From: Salipaludibacillus sp047795645
Lineage (GTDB): Bacteria; Bacillota; Bacilli; Bacillales; Salisediminibacteriaceae
Reading direction: 5' to 3'
Assembly: GCF_047795645.1 (NCBI RefSeq)
Contig: NZ_CP181045.1
Coordinates: forward strand, 2,852,001 to 2,916,000
DNA: 64,000 bases
Below, in pieces: positions 24,303 to 33,705 of this stretch; positions within the stretch are counted from its first letter, which is position 1, and each line of letters starts with the position of its first letter. The notes below the pieces were generated by a model. It searched no databases, was not told the origin of the DNA, and worked only from the letters and a program-made list of their open reading frames with translations. The position numbers and the translations under genes were made by a program.

Positions 24303-25439
24303 TTATCTCAAGAAGTCCATTAATGAAGGTTGAATAAGGCGCCCGGTTGCGGAAAGAGCTGCGCGGTGGACATTCTCTTGTGACAATAGGTCTGTGATCA
24401 CCAATTCCATATCTGCATTTTCATTATCAGACATGATTCTTTTCGCAATCACTTGCTGATTTTGGATCCGGGTATCAATCATTTCGACTCGATTCATACG
24501 AGCACCAAGTTCGGCTCGCTCATTAACAGAATTGTTAATATGTTTGTCTACGACATCGAGCATTCCTGAAAGTTCTGACGCCGTCGTTGAAGGATCTTCT
24601 AGCATTTTTTCCAACGCTTTAATATCGCCAAAAAGTTCATTTGAAAATACGCTTTGAGGATTGATGTTGATAGGAATCTTCGTTCCTTTTAATAGTTCAA
24701 TCTCAACATTTTGACCGTTCGTCGAAACTGCAGATTTATCTGATAGGACTAATTGATTCTGTGAAAGGGTTGTTATTTCCCCATCATCAGTATGAGATAT
24801 TGAATCAATGTTACCACCATCAATATTTATTTGAATCGATTGATCAGGATCTTCAGTATTTTGGAAAACGGGTTCACCAGCAACGTTACTTGCATCCAGA
24901 TCATATTCATACGTTCCACCTTTAAAGATGATTTGATAATTTTCTAATGCGTCTGGATCCATTTCTGTTAGTTGAGACAGTTCAATATCCATTTTATCAG
25001 CATCTATTGGTGCATTGGTCGTATTCGTTCCGTTGAAGATATATTTGTTATTTGCTTTCGTATTTGCCAGTGATTCTAAGTGCTCACGTAGTTGAGCGAC
25101 CTCTTTGGCAATATTTCCACGTTGTGTCGCCTCATACGAATCATTCGACGCTTGAACAGTCAATTCACGAACACGATGGAGCGCGTTCGTCGTTTGATCA
25201 AGTGTAGAATCAGCCGTATCCATCCAATTGTATACTTCAGATAAATTTCGCTTAAATTGCTCCGTTTCCGTCACCTGTGTCCTGTATCGCATGCCGTTCA
25301 TTGCGACAACTGGATCTTGAGATGCGCGACTGATCTTTTTCCCTGATGATAATTGATCATTGAGCGTTTGTAGTCGTTCATAGCTTTGACTCAAATGACG
25401 TAAAGAATTGCTAGCAAGCATTGATTGTGTGACACGCAT
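24303..25439 (-). CDS. flgL: Flagellar hook-filament junction protein FlgL (HAP3)
   Basis: Second junction protein between hook and filament. MRVTQSMLASNSLRHLSQSY and LSSGKKISRASQDPVVAMNG at the N-terminus and ENVHRAALSATGRLIQPSLM near the C-terminus are diagnostic of the flagellin/FlgL superfamily. The ATG at 25439 (378 aa) is preferred to a GTG three codons upstream because AGGTGA sits 5 bases before it and the product matches the B. subtilis start MRVTQ. The variable middle is longer than in B. subtilis FlgL (about 300 aa). Follows flgK by 89 bp. Confidence 0.96.
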   Translation of the reverse strand: MRVTQSMLASNSLRHLSQSYERLQTLNDQLSSGKKISRASQDPVVAMNGMRYRTQVTETEQFKRNLSEVYNWMDTADSTLDQTTNALHRVRELTVQASNDSYEATQRGNIAKEVAQLREHLESLANTKANNKYIFNGTNTTNAPIDADKMDIELSQLTEMDPDALENYQIIFKGGTYEYDLDASNVAGEPVFQNTEDPDQSIQINIDGGNIDSISHTDDGEITTLSQNQLVLSDKSAVSTNGQNVEIELLKGTKIPININPQSVFSNELFGDIKALEKMLEDPSTTASELSGMLDVVDKHINNSVNERAELGARMNRVEMIDTRIQNQQVIAKRIMSDNENADMELVITDLLSQENVHRAALSATGRLIQPSLMDFLR

Positions 25440-25528
25440 GAAATTCACCTACCTTGTTTTATTCGTTCAGCCATTTCACTCTATAAAAGTAGCAAATAGC
25501 AGGTGATACTATTTATAATAGTGCTGAT

Positions 25529-27427
25529 TTATCTACCGACGAGGCCCATTCGATTAATAATCACATCTAGCATTTCATCAACCGCAGTTAAGTTCCTCGC
25601 TGCAGCATTGTAAGCATGTTGGAATTGGATCATGTTACTCATTTCCTCATCTAACGAGACACTGCTTATCGATTGGCGGTTCTGGTGAACCGAATCACGA
25701 AGTGTTGCTGTATTACGAGCTAATCGACCTGCTTCGTTTGTGTCTACTGCCATTTGCCCAATAACCCCTTGATAAAAGGATTGTATATTGGTTGTTGAAT
25801 CTTCGCCAAAATTTAAGTTTGTATCTTTAACGTTCGCTAAAGCTAGTGCGTTGGACCCATCACCCGCATAGGCATCACCTGGGGGGCGTTCGCCATTTTC
25901 AAGATCAGCAAGTGACCAAACCGTATCATCTTCTGTTACACCCAATACATTAATTGTTAGACCATCTATACTTGTTGTTGTTGTATCATCAAATTCAATA
26001 TAAGTCGTCCCGCCATCTGTTGAGTATTCCCATTGCTCAGAGACGTTGTCATACCTAACGCTTATTTCATCGTAACCATCACCCTCAAATATCCCACTAA
26101 CCATCGGGCCATCAACTTCATCACCGTCACCTGACATTCTCACAAAAATATTATCTGCAGAACCAGATGCAGCAATATTATTCCTACTACTTTTAATTTC
26201 ATCCGAAATTCTTAAGTTTTGCGCTGTACTATCTTCACCAGAATAATCAAAGAAGTCAAACCCAACTTTTTCACCACTCTCAATTTCCGACAAACTCCAA
26301 CCAGAACTGTGAATTCTGTTGAATTCGTCCGCAAACGTAGACGCCATTACATCGAGGTTTGCCATCATGTCTGGGTAAAGGCCTTCTATGTCTCCGGATT
26401 CAAATTCACCAGTCGCATTGAAACTTCCTGTGTCATACCCATACGCTTCTATTACACTTGAAAGAGCACCTGACGAGTTGAAGAACTCATTAATGCTAAC
26501 TTGCGCTCCATCTCCAGTCATTACAGTGTTATATATTTCATTATCTGGATCAACCAACGCTCCATTTGTAAATGTAATACTATTAACAGCTTCATTATCA
26601 TCACTGAAGTTTACTTCTATCGTATTTTTTCTCAACGTCGCACCGTCAATCAATTTGATGCCCGTATCTCTTCCTCGATCATCCATCAGCGATATCGTAT
26701 ACTTCCCGTCCGCCATCTCTTTAGCGGCTCCACCGCTTGCTACTCGCTCAACTTTAATGTTAACAAACTGTGACAGCTCATCAACAAGCATATCCCGCTG
26801 ATCGTAAAGGTCATTTGGGAGCATTCCGTGAGGTTCCACAGATGCAATTTGTTTGTTTAAATTATCTATTTGCGTAAGTAAAGAGTTAATTTGCTTCTCT
26901 TGTACCCCGATTTGTTCTTTATGATCACGTTGAATTGCTTCGAGAGAGTTATAGGAATAATTGAACGTCTCAGCAATAGCAATTCCCCGTTCACGAACAA
27001 CAGATCGAGTTCCTGAATCTTCTGGATTCGCTGCTAAATCTTGCAAAGACTGCCAAAATCGGTCCATCGTATTTGCTAGACCATCTTCCGTCGGCTCATT
27101 CATAATATCTTCTATTTTCTCTAGTGATGTGCGACGAGCGTCCCAATACGCACTTTTGTTATGTTCCGCACGAAACTGCATATCGAGAAAAGCTTCACGA
27201 ACCCGCTGAATTTCACCAGCTTTGACACCTGTCCCTAGTTGCCCTGGAATACCAGGTTGATTAAATCCTGGGTTAGGGAACGCCTCTGTTTGTGTGAAAT
27301 TGACACGTTGCCTTGAATAACCTGGTGTATTTGCATTAGCAATGTTGTGTCCCGTTGTATGTAAAGCTGCCTGATGCGTACTTAACGCACGGCGGCTTGT
27401 TTCAAGTCCATGAAAAGTTGAAAGCAT
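25529..27427 (-). CDS. flgK: Flagellar hook-filament junction protein FlgK (HAP1)
   Basis: First junction protein. The N-terminal domain has the rod/hook/HAP signature STFHGLETSRRALSTHQAAL and TGHNIANANTPGYSRQRVNF; the C-terminal domain has SLDEEMSNMIQFQHAYNAAA and ends VDEMLDVIINRMGLVGR. 632 aa; the middle (about residues 290-530) is an acidic insertion domain that makes it longer than the B. subtilis protein (about 507 aa). AGGAGAG lies 7 bases before the ATG. Same order as in B. subtilis, after flgN but with a repeat element in the 276-bp gap. Confidence 0.97.
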   Translation of the reverse strand: MLSTFHGLETSRRALSTHQAALHTTGHNIANANTPGYSRQRVNFTQTEAFPNPGFNQPGIPGQLGTGVKAGEIQRVREAFLDMQFRAEHNKSAYWDARRTSLEKIEDIMNEPTEDGLANTMDRFWQSLQDLAANPEDSGTRSVVRERGIAIAETFNYSYNSLEAIQRDHKEQIGVQEKQINSLLTQIDNLNKQIASVEPHGMLPNDLYDQRDMLVDELSQFVNIKVERVASGGAAKEMADGKYTISLMDDRGRDTGIKLIDGATLRKNTIEVNFSDDNEAVNSITFTNGALVDPDNEIYNTVMTGDGAQVSINEFFNSSGALSSVIEAYGYDTGSFNATGEFESGDIEGLYPDMMANLDVMASTFADEFNRIHSSGWSLSEIESGEKVGFDFFDYSGEDSTAQNLRISDEIKSSRNNIAASGSADNIFVRMSGDGDEVDGPMVSGIFEGDGYDEISVRYDNVSEQWEYSTDGGTTYIEFDDTTTTSIDGLTINVLGVTEDDTVWSLADLENGERPPGDAYAGDGSNALALANVKDTNLNFGEDSTTNIQSFYQGVIGQMAVDTNEAGRLARNTATLRDSVHQNRQSISSVSLDEEMSNMIQFQHAYNAAARNLTAVDEMLDVIINRMGLVGR

Positions 27428-27534
27428 CGTCTTCTCTCCTTTATCTCGCTTATTTATTTGAGATTGATCATGTAAAGCATATAAGTCTATTTTAGCAAAC
27501 TTTGTTTATTACCGATTATCTTGAAGAAGCAAAC

Positions 27535-27680
27535 GTCTGTGACTTCCTTTACTGCGAAGTTAGACGTAAGCTGTGAGACTCCTGCGGAAGAACGAGACCG
27601 AGGAAACGATAGTCGAGAAGGCTCGTTTCTCGTCCGCGGAAAGCGAACAGTTGCAGTCTGACGCAGCTAATAGAATGCCT
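27535..27680. repeat. Bacillaceae-type intergenic repeat between flgN and flgK
   Basis: Contains the same ordered phrases as the element at 5524-5731: TCCTGCGG (about 27579) and CCGCGGAAAGCGAA (about 27635), with internal pairing such as CGAGA...TCTCG. It sits inside the flagellar operon, so it must be transcribed as part of the message between flgN and flgK and could act as a processing or attenuating structure. No gene; the open frame across it on the plus strand is a shadow. Confidence 0.7.
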
Positions 27681-27703
27681 AAAAACACTCCTGCTCCTCC
27701 CAC

Positions 27704-28204
27704 TTACACCTTCGAATCAAACAACGACCTTCCGCCAGGCTCAAACCCTTCATCGTCATCTTTTTCACCCTCACCAGAATAACTAACAAACTGGTTCTGA
27801 GGATGCATTGCATCAAGGGACAAGTTAACAAACCGCAACGAATCTTCTAACAATTGCTGATTAAGTTCATTCTGATCTTTCAGCTTATGAATTTCCGTCA
27901 TCAACCGCTCCTGCCAACTTTGCAAGTCCGCGCGATCTTTTTCCGGAAATAACGGGATTAATTGCTCCATCGTCACGTTCTCTTTCACGAGTCCCTTTTC
28001 CTTCATCCACTGCTGAATGAGGTGCTGACGCGTGTTTTCAAGCTTTCCCAATTGCTGAATAAGTGGCGACTCTTCCTTCATCACTTGCTCTAGGCTATCC
28101 ATCTCGCCTTTTTTAATCGCATCTTCTTTTCGGATTGCTTGTTCATTAAATCGCTCGTGAACAACCGTCATCGCTTGAAAAATTTTTATCAGCTCCTGCA
28201 CCAC
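27704..28204 (-). CDS. flgN: Flagellar export chaperone FlgN
   Basis: 166-aa helical cytosolic chaperone for FlgK and FlgL. N-terminal phrase VQELIKIFQAMTVVHERFNE and the charged coiled coil (LEQVMKEESPLIQQLGKLEN) fit the FlgN family, and the position between flgM and flgK is that of yvyG/flgN in B. subtilis. Start is GTG at 28204 with GAGGTG upstream; a second GTG follows directly. The tail is acidic and Gly-rich. Confidence 0.9.
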   Translation of the reverse strand: MVQELIKIFQAMTVVHERFNEQAIRKEDAIKKGEMDSLEQVMKEESPLIQQLGKLENTRQHLIQQWMKEKGLVKENVTMEQLIPLFPEKDRADLQSWQERLMTEIHKLKDQNELNQQLLEDSLRFVNLSLDAMHPQNQFVSYSGEGEKDDDEGFEPGGRSLFDSKV

Positions 28205-28226
28205 GCTTCACACCTCACTCGGTTTA

Positions 28227-28484
28227 TTATTTATCCCAAAACTCGTAAAATTTCTTCGCCACTTCTTGGGCATTCACCTTATACGTACCCTGATCAATTT
28301 GCGTCTTCACTTCATTAACACGCTCTTGACGCTCCGCAGAAATCTCCTTGGACTTTGCCATCTGTTTCGCTTCAGACGAAATTTCCACCTGGTCGGCCCG
28401 CTTCGTTTGCGTCTTTTGTTGCCGATCCTGACTCTCTTGAAGCTTGTTATATGCCTGAACCGACTGCATCGGATTAATCTTCAT
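28227..28484 (-). CDS. flgM: Anti-sigma-D factor FlgM
   Basis: 85-aa inhibitor of sigma-D, exported or relieved when the hook is finished. N-terminus MKINPMQSVQAYNKLQESQD and the C-terminal inhibitory half (ISAERQERVNEVKTQIDQGT, then YKVNAQEVAKKFYEF) are standard. AGGAGGTGG stands 8 bases before the ATG. Driven from a perfect sigma-D promoter 74 bases upstream, giving the usual negative feedback. Confidence 0.96.
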   Translation of the reverse strand: MKINPMQSVQAYNKLQESQDRQQKTQTKRADQVEISSEAKQMAKSKEISAERQERVNEVKTQIDQGTYKVNAQEVAKKFYEFWDK

Positions 28485-28557
28485 TTGATTCCACCTCCTG
28501 GAATTGCCTGCCTCATTTAAACCTTCGACAGACCTGTACCCCTTTGCTCTATCTACT

Positions 28558-28584
28558 ATATCGGCTGATTCTCACAGATCTTTA
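28558..28584 (-). promoter_or_regulatory. Sigma-D promoter of flgM-flgN-flgK-flgL
   Basis: TAAA (28581-28584), 15 bases, GCCGATAT (28558-28565): an exact match to the sigma-D consensus. Confidence 0.94.
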
Positions 28585-28633
28585 GGATACATCAGAAAAA
28601 ATAACTATATACTTCCTCTTGCACCCAAACGCA

Positions 28634-28657
28634 GAAACGTCCAGCATTGCCGGACGT
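28634..28657 (-). terminator. Hairpin between yvyF and flgM
   Basis: ACGTCC-GGC pairs with GC-GGACGT around a 3-base loop (one bulge), just beyond the yvyF stop and upstream of the flgM promoter. The following T run is short (TTTCTG), so it may be a weak terminator of the comF transcript. Confidence 0.55.
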
Positions 28658-28668
28658 CAATACATAGA

Positions 28669-29103
28669 TTACGTATCTCTCCTCACCCGCTCATTCAATG
28701 CCGAATACGTCTGATACCTAGCACTCTCTCGGTTCTTCTTCCGCTCATCAAACGCATCTTGACTATCGCCAGCCTTCAAACCAGAATTGATCTCATTACG
28801 ACAATCGCCACAAATACGCCCTTCACGAATTTGCCCCCCACACTTCTCACACCCATACGTCAAATTAGGGAACTGCGACAAATGCAAGCGACCCTCACGA
28901 ATAAATTGCGTAATCAACTGCTGATCAACTTCAGTTGCCTCCATCACCTCTTCCATATTTGCACGCCGATTCTCCCGCTTGCGAATAAACGTATACACCA
29001 ACTGGAACTTCTCCTCCACCTCACGTGCACAATGATCACATACCGGACGCAATGCCCTCACAAACAACCTACCACAATTCGGACAATTTTCTAATTCAGC
29101 CAT
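28669..29103 (-). CDS. yvyF: YvyF-type flagellar-locus zinc-ribbon protein
   Basis: 144 aa. N-terminal zinc ribbon CPNCGRLFV ... CDHCAREVE and a second ribbon CEKCGGQIREGRICGDCRNE in the middle, with a winged-helix-like stretch between (VDQQLITQFIREGRLHLSQF). This matches the small family found between comFC and flgM in Bacillus; YvyF has been linked to FlgM but its biochemistry is unclear. ATG at 29103 is chosen because GGAGAGGG lies about 8 bases upstream; earlier starts have none. Confidence 0.9.
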   Translation of the reverse strand: MAELENCPNCGRLFVRALRPVCDHCAREVEEKFQLVYTFIRKRENRRANMEEVMEATEVDQQLITQFIREGRLHLSQFPNLTYGCEKCGGQIREGRICGDCRNEINSGLKAGDSQDAFDERKKNRESARYQTYSALNERVRRDT

Positions 29104-29163
29104 CTTCAACACCCTCTCCAACAAACAATATCTATCTCTTATATCGACAAAGTTCGCACAATC

Positions 29164-29979
29164 TTAACCCTTATTTTTTAACATAACCGCTCCCGTAGCA
29201 CGTGCCACCGTCACCGCTAATACCTCCAAAGCACCAGCCTCATATAATACCGTCGCAGCTGCCCGCAATGTCGCCCCCGTCGTATAAATATCATCCACAA
29301 TCACAATACGCTTCCCCGCCCAATCAACCGCCCCTCCCTCATCTGACAACCGAAACACACCCTGAAGCGCTGACATCCGCTCTCGACGCCCCCGCTTACT
29401 CTGCTTCTCAGACACCCCCACTCGCACAAGCACATCCCGATACCACAACTCACCCGCCAACAACGCCGCCTGATTAAAGCCCCGCTCCCACAACCGCTCC
29501 CCCGCCAACGGAATCACCGTTACCGCATCCAACTTCCCCAGAGACTGCACCAAACCTTTAAGCTTCTGTGAAAATAACGTCGCAAGTTCTGCATCCCCGC
29601 GGTACTTAAATCGTGCCATCACTTCCTGAAGAAAGTCATTATACACATACAGCGATCGTTGCTGAACAGATCGATTTCCAACCTGGCCCTCTTCTTTCCA
29701 CCTTAGACAATCCCGGCACAGAACAGACGGTTTTATCCTGAACGTTGCCGGCAGATTCACACCAGAGTCAACAAAATCATGATCCTCTTTTTCCACTTGC
29801 CGTCCACACATCTCGCATCCAATCGCCCGTATCGGCACGACCTTCGCGTCACATGATGGACAAAGCAACTTCTCCTCCGACAATCCCAAAGCCCAAGTCC
29901 AATTCACTTCTTCCATAAAAGACGTGTCACAATATAAACATCGTTTTGTCTCCGATAACGTCTCTCCCCATCTTGACAT
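29164..29979 (-). CDS. comFC: Competence protein ComFC, phosphoribosyltransferase-like
   Basis: 272-aa family member needed late in DNA uptake in B. subtilis. N-terminal zinc ribbons (CLYCDTSF; CPSCDAKV; CEMCGRQV; CRDCLRW) are followed by ALATLF and the type I phosphoribosyltransferase PRPP loop IVIVDDIYTTGATLRAAATV near residue 225-245. The ATG at 29979 has GGGAGG 8 bases upstream. It lies 14 bp after comFA; comFB, which separates the two in B. subtilis, is absent. The region is notably GC-richer than its neighbours. Confidence 0.93.
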   Translation of the reverse strand: MSRWGETLSETKRCLYCDTSFMEEVNWTWALGLSEEKLLCPSCDAKVVPIRAIGCEMCGRQVEKEDHDFVDSGVNLPATFRIKPSVLCRDCLRWKEEGQVGNRSVQQRSLYVYNDFLQEVMARFKYRGDAELATLFSQKLKGLVQSLGKLDAVTVIPLAGERLWERGFNQAALLAGELWYRDVLVRVGVSEKQSKRGRRERMSALQGVFRLSDEGGAVDWAGKRIVIVDDIYTTGATLRAAATVLYEAGALEVLAVTVARATGAVMLKNKG

Positions 29980-29993
29980 CAATACCGCCTCCC

Positions 29994-31565
29994 TTAAGTT
30001 TGATCATTCATCGCTTCAATATGTCGAACCGCTCTCACGATCGCATTCGTATTTCCATAATGAAAAAAGATCACATCACCATCATGCTCATCAGCACTTC
30101 TCCCAACACGTCCAGCAATTTGTACAAGCGCGGATTCTGTGAAGATTCGATCTTCCGCACCTAACACGCCCACCTGCACTCCCTTTATCGTAACGCCGCG
30201 CTCCAAGATTGTCGTTGTCACTAATACATTCATTTCTCCAGCACGAAATCGACTGACTTTCTCGCGTCGATCAGGATCACTCGCATGAACGGACTCCACC
30301 ACCGTGTCCAGCTTCGATTTCAACACTTCTTCAATGGTCGCCATCAGCGATATTTTTGCTACAAATAAAAACACTTGCTTCTTAGCATTTACGTGACGCT
30401 GTATCCAGTTAATTACTTTCATCGGTAACACATTTTTTTCAAGCTTCTTTCTCCAATCGCCAACCCAGACTCGCTTTGGAACTGGAAGATCAAACCCATG
30501 ATAGCGTCTCGGCACTTTCACGTGCGCTAACTCACCAGAATTAACTCTCCGTTTCAACTCATCCGATGGCGTCGCCGTGACATACACGGTTAAGCTTTGT
30601 TTTGAACGCGCACACTCAACCGCATACTGTAATTTTTTATCATAACTAAAAGGGAAAGCGTCAACTTCATCGATAATAGCAAGGGGGAAATGGTCATAAA
30701 ACCGGAGGAGTTGGTGTGTCGTCGCAATCACAAGCTCCGCTTGCGCATATCGTTCTTCGGGTTTAACGCCACCGTGGAACGCCCGAACAACTGTATTTGG
30801 AAATGCCATCACCATCCTTGGTAACAGTTCCAACACAACATCCGTCCTTGGCGTTGCAATTAAAACTGAATCTCCTTTTGCTAATCCTGACTGGATAGCT
30901 TCGAACAACATCTCCGTTTTTCCAGCACCACAAACAGCCCAAATGAGAAATTTCCTCTCCATCAGATAAGAAGACATTACATGTGTAACGAGCGCTTCAC
31001 TCGCTTTATCCTGCGCCGGGGACAGTTCCCCCTCCCAACCAAGCGGATGATTTCTCGATTCGGCACTCTCTTCTCCGTGCCACGTCAGTAACGGACTACA
31101 TTCTGTCACCTTTCCCATCTGTATACACGCCCGGCAATACGCACACTTGTCTACGCATCTGGCACAAGAAATTTCTCCGAATAAAAACGGATCATCATTC
31201 CCACAGCGAACACATGTCAATTTTGGTTTACGATTGATTGCCGACTGGTAACGAATATATCCGTTGCAAATATGATCATAAATAACATCTAAAGGTATGG
31301 TAGCGATCACTTCATCTAACAGAAGTCGCCGTCCTTTTATCATGTTTTCTACTTCTTCGTTAATTTGGAATGTAGTATTTAATGAAGGGAATTCTAATTT
31401 GTCCGGAGGAAGATCAGACAATCTTACAAGAGGAATGTTCAACTTGTCTTTATGATTGAGAAGGGGTTCGGGTATTAGCCATTTATGGGAAAGGTGCTTC
31501 ACTACATGTGGTGGAACGAGGGATTGACTCACTGAGTCATCGAGGGGAACCAAATAAAAACGCAT
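29994..31565 (-). CDS. comFA: Competence DNA helicase ComFA
   Basis: 523-aa ATP-dependent DEAD/SF2 translocase that drives incoming single-stranded DNA across the membrane. Four-Cys zinc finger at about residues 105-140 (CVRCGNDDPFLFGEISCARC and CAYCRAC); Walker A AVCGAGKTEM, Walker B IIDEVDAFPF, motif III TATPSDE, and motif VI VQIAGRVGRS in the C-terminal helicase half. ATG at 31565 chosen since AAAGGAGG lies 7 bases before it. First gene of comFA-comFC. Confidence 0.95.
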   Translation of the reverse strand: MRFYLVPLDDSVSQSLVPPHVVKHLSHKWLIPEPLLNHKDKLNIPLVRLSDLPPDKLEFPSLNTTFQINEEVENMIKGRRLLLDEVIATIPLDVIYDHICNGYIRYQSAINRKPKLTCVRCGNDDPFLFGEISCARCVDKCAYCRACIQMGKVTECSPLLTWHGEESAESRNHPLGWEGELSPAQDKASEALVTHVMSSYLMERKFLIWAVCGAGKTEMLFEAIQSGLAKGDSVLIATPRTDVVLELLPRMVMAFPNTVVRAFHGGVKPEERYAQAELVIATTHQLLRFYDHFPLAIIDEVDAFPFSYDKKLQYAVECARSKQSLTVYVTATPSDELKRRVNSGELAHVKVPRRYHGFDLPVPKRVWVGDWRKKLEKNVLPMKVINWIQRHVNAKKQVFLFVAKISLMATIEEVLKSKLDTVVESVHASDPDRREKVSRFRAGEMNVLVTTTILERGVTIKGVQVGVLGAEDRIFTESALVQIAGRVGRSADEHDGDVIFFHYGNTNAIVRAVRHIEAMNDQT

Positions 31566-31759
31566 CACTGCGCCTCCTTTTTCGTCAAGTAGGACTTTCA
31601 ATTAAATTACCTTTCATTTCACAATCTACAAGTGAAATCATTCACAATTTAATGTTTAAAATTCATTCACAACTGGACATACGAGACCCCAGATAAATCT
31701 AGGGACTCGACCAGTGTACAACTGAAATCTAACTTCAGCATAAGCCTATTAATATTAGC

Positions 31760-32614
31760 TTAGTTAAAACTCGAATCAACCCAGCCGATCCCGATGCTTC
31801 GCTCTCCAAGATGAGTGCCAATTACCGGACCAAAATAACTAATATATACATTTGCATTTGGGTATTTTTCACGCAACTCGTCTGCAATTTCCAATGCTTT
31901 ATCTGGTCGATTTGCATGGATAACAGCAATGTCTAATGACGTACCGCCTTTTGCATCACTATCTAATAACGAATAAATTCTTGCTAATGCCCGTTTCTCT
32001 GTGCGGACCTTTTCATATGGAACAATCACTTTATTTTCAAAATGCAGAACCGGTTTGATTTGCAGAAGACTACCAACAAACAACTGGGCGCCATTTAACC
32101 TTCCACCACGATGCAAGTGATTCAAATCATCCGCCATAAAGTAGGCTTTCATATGATTTTTCATATTATAAAGATGGTCGAGAATCTTCTTGCTATCATA
32201 GCCTTCTTTCACCATCTTTGCTGCCGACAATACGTAAAAACCTTGAGGCATACAACTCACTTCTGTATCAAACACATGAACTTCTACATCATCCGTCATA
32301 TTCCCAGCAGCAATCGCCGTTTGATGCGTGCCACTAATTCCACTTGAAAGTGTTATCACAATAATCTGGTCATGATCTTCAGCCAATCTCTGAAAGGTTT
32401 CCTCAAATAACCCAATTGCTGGTTGCGACGTCGTCGGAAGTTCTTCAGATTGTTTCATCTTTTTGTAAAACTCTTCAGTCGTAATTTCAACCTCTTCTTG
32501 GTACATTTCTTCTCCAAACATGACGTTGAGAGGAACCATCGTAATCGCGTTTTCTTTACGTAATTCTTCAGGTATGTAAGCGGTACTGTCTGTTACAATG
32601 GCTATTTTACTCAT
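31760..32614 (-). CDS. degV: DegV-family fatty-acid-binding protein
   Basis: 284-aa DegV/EDD-fold protein; family members bind one fatty acid and serve as FakB subunits or related carriers. Diagnostic: IAIVTDSTAYIPEEL, LPTTSQPAIG, VITLSSGISGTHQTA, HRGGRLNG, and the ending GPVIGTHLGERSIGIGW. In the B. subtilis locus this is the gene between comFA and degU (yviA/degV). No signal peptide. Substrate chain length unknown. Confidence 0.94.
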   Translation of the reverse strand: MSKIAIVTDSTAYIPEELRKENAITMVPLNVMFGEEMYQEEVEITTEEFYKKMKQSEELPTTSQPAIGLFEETFQRLAEDHDQIIVITLSSGISGTHQTAIAAGNMTDDVEVHVFDTEVSCMPQGFYVLSAAKMVKEGYDSKKILDHLYNMKNHMKAYFMADDLNHLHRGGRLNGAQLFVGSLLQIKPVLHFENKVIVPYEKVRTEKRALARIYSLLDSDAKGGTSLDIAVIHANRPDKALEIADELREKYPNANVYISYFGPVIGTHLGERSIGIGWVDSSFN

Positions 32615-32764
32615 ATGTCATTTTCCACTTCTTCCATTTTATAAATTAGAGCTCTTACAATTACTTCCGTTCAATATGTTCAACAACGTACGTTACCATA
32701 ATAATACCAACTTTTTCATACAAATGTCTATACATATTCGGAAGTATCTAAAACAGTGAAATTG

Positions 32765-32800
32765 TAAAAAATAAAATACCCATGCTAAAAAAAGCATGGG
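32765..32800 (-). terminator. Terminator after degU
   Basis: On the minus strand CCCATGC pairs with GCATGGG around TTTTTTTA and runs into TATTTTATTTTTTA. Confidence 0.9.
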
Positions 32801-32864
32801 CAACACTGATCTATCAAAGCAACTACAACTGCTTGTCTGACACTCAGGCATAGTTTTCTATAAA

Positions 32865-33563
32865 TTAATTCACTTTAACCCAACCATTTTTGATTGCATC
32901 AACAACAGCTTGTGTACGGTCATTCATACTCATTTTTTGTAAAATATTGCTCACATGATTCTTAACCGTCTTCTCACTAATATAAAGAGCTTCACCAATT
33001 GATCGGTTACTATTTCCATCAGTCATCAACTGCAAGACTTCACATTCGCGGCGCGTAAGAAGATGAAGGGGCCGTCGATATTCGACTTCACGGAAACCAA
33101 CTTCTGTTTCTGGCCCATTATCATTCGCTAAACGACGATATTCATTCACGAGGTTGTAAGTCACTTTCGGATGGATATACGCACCACCATCTCCAACTAC
33201 TTTCACTGCCTCGATCAAAGCTTCCGTGTCCATTTCCTTCAATAAATATCCAGATGCACCTGTTTTTAAAACATGTGTCACATATGTTTCATCATCATGA
33301 ATGGAAAGAATCAGTACTTTAACATTAGGGAACGTTTCAACGAGCTGCTTTGTTGCTTCCATTCCGTTGACATTCGGCATATTAATGTCCATAAGCACAA
33401 CGTCTGGTTGGTTTTGACGAACGAGATCAACGGCGTTCTCACCGTCGCTCGCCTCTGCGACAACCTCAAATCCTGGTTCCATCGACAAAATTCGTTTGAC
33501 ACCTTCTCGGAACAATTGATGATCGTCAATGAGTACAATTTTTAATATATTGTCTCTCTCCAT
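32865..33563 (-). CDS. degU: Response regulator DegU
   Basis: 232-aa NarL/LuxR-type response regulator; with DegS it controls exoenzymes, competence, motility and biofilm genes in B. subtilis. Receiver: IVLIDDHQLFREGVKRILSM, phosphoacceptor Asp in VVLMDINMPNVNG (about residue 59), conserved Lys in SGYLLKEMD. C-terminal helix-turn-helix: LLTRRECEVLQLMTDGNSNR, YISEKTVKNHVSNILQKMSM. AGGAGGAG before the ATG. 142 bp downstream of degS. Confidence 0.97.
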   Translation of the reverse strand: MERDNILKIVLIDDHQLFREGVKRILSMEPGFEVVAEASDGENAVDLVRQNQPDVVLMDINMPNVNGMEATKQLVETFPNVKVLILSIHDDETYVTHVLKTGASGYLLKEMDTEALIEAVKVVGDGGAYIHPKVTYNLVNEYRRLANDNGPETEVGFREVEYRRPLHLLTRRECEVLQLMTDGNSNRSIGEALYISEKTVKNHVSNILQKMSMNDRTQAVVDAIKNGWVKVN

Positions 33564-33705
33564 TTTATTCTCCTCCTAATTTATAAATGAATTTGTTATT
33601 TTAAATTTAGCTACATTTTTAAGCATCAAGCACGTAAGGACGTTTGTATATCGGACAATGAACGGAAATAACTAGGTCTTTTATACCGTCGACGAAATAC
33701 TTGCC

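Noticed and set aside
28504..29094. 196-codon plus-strand open frame
   Set aside because: It overlaps yvyF and flgM upstream sequence in antisense, has no ribosome binding site and a composition typical of antisense frames.
29202..29477. Proline-rich plus-strand open frame of 91 codons
   Set aside because: It is antisense to comFC, which has strong motifs; the open frame comes from the GC-rich third positions of comFC.
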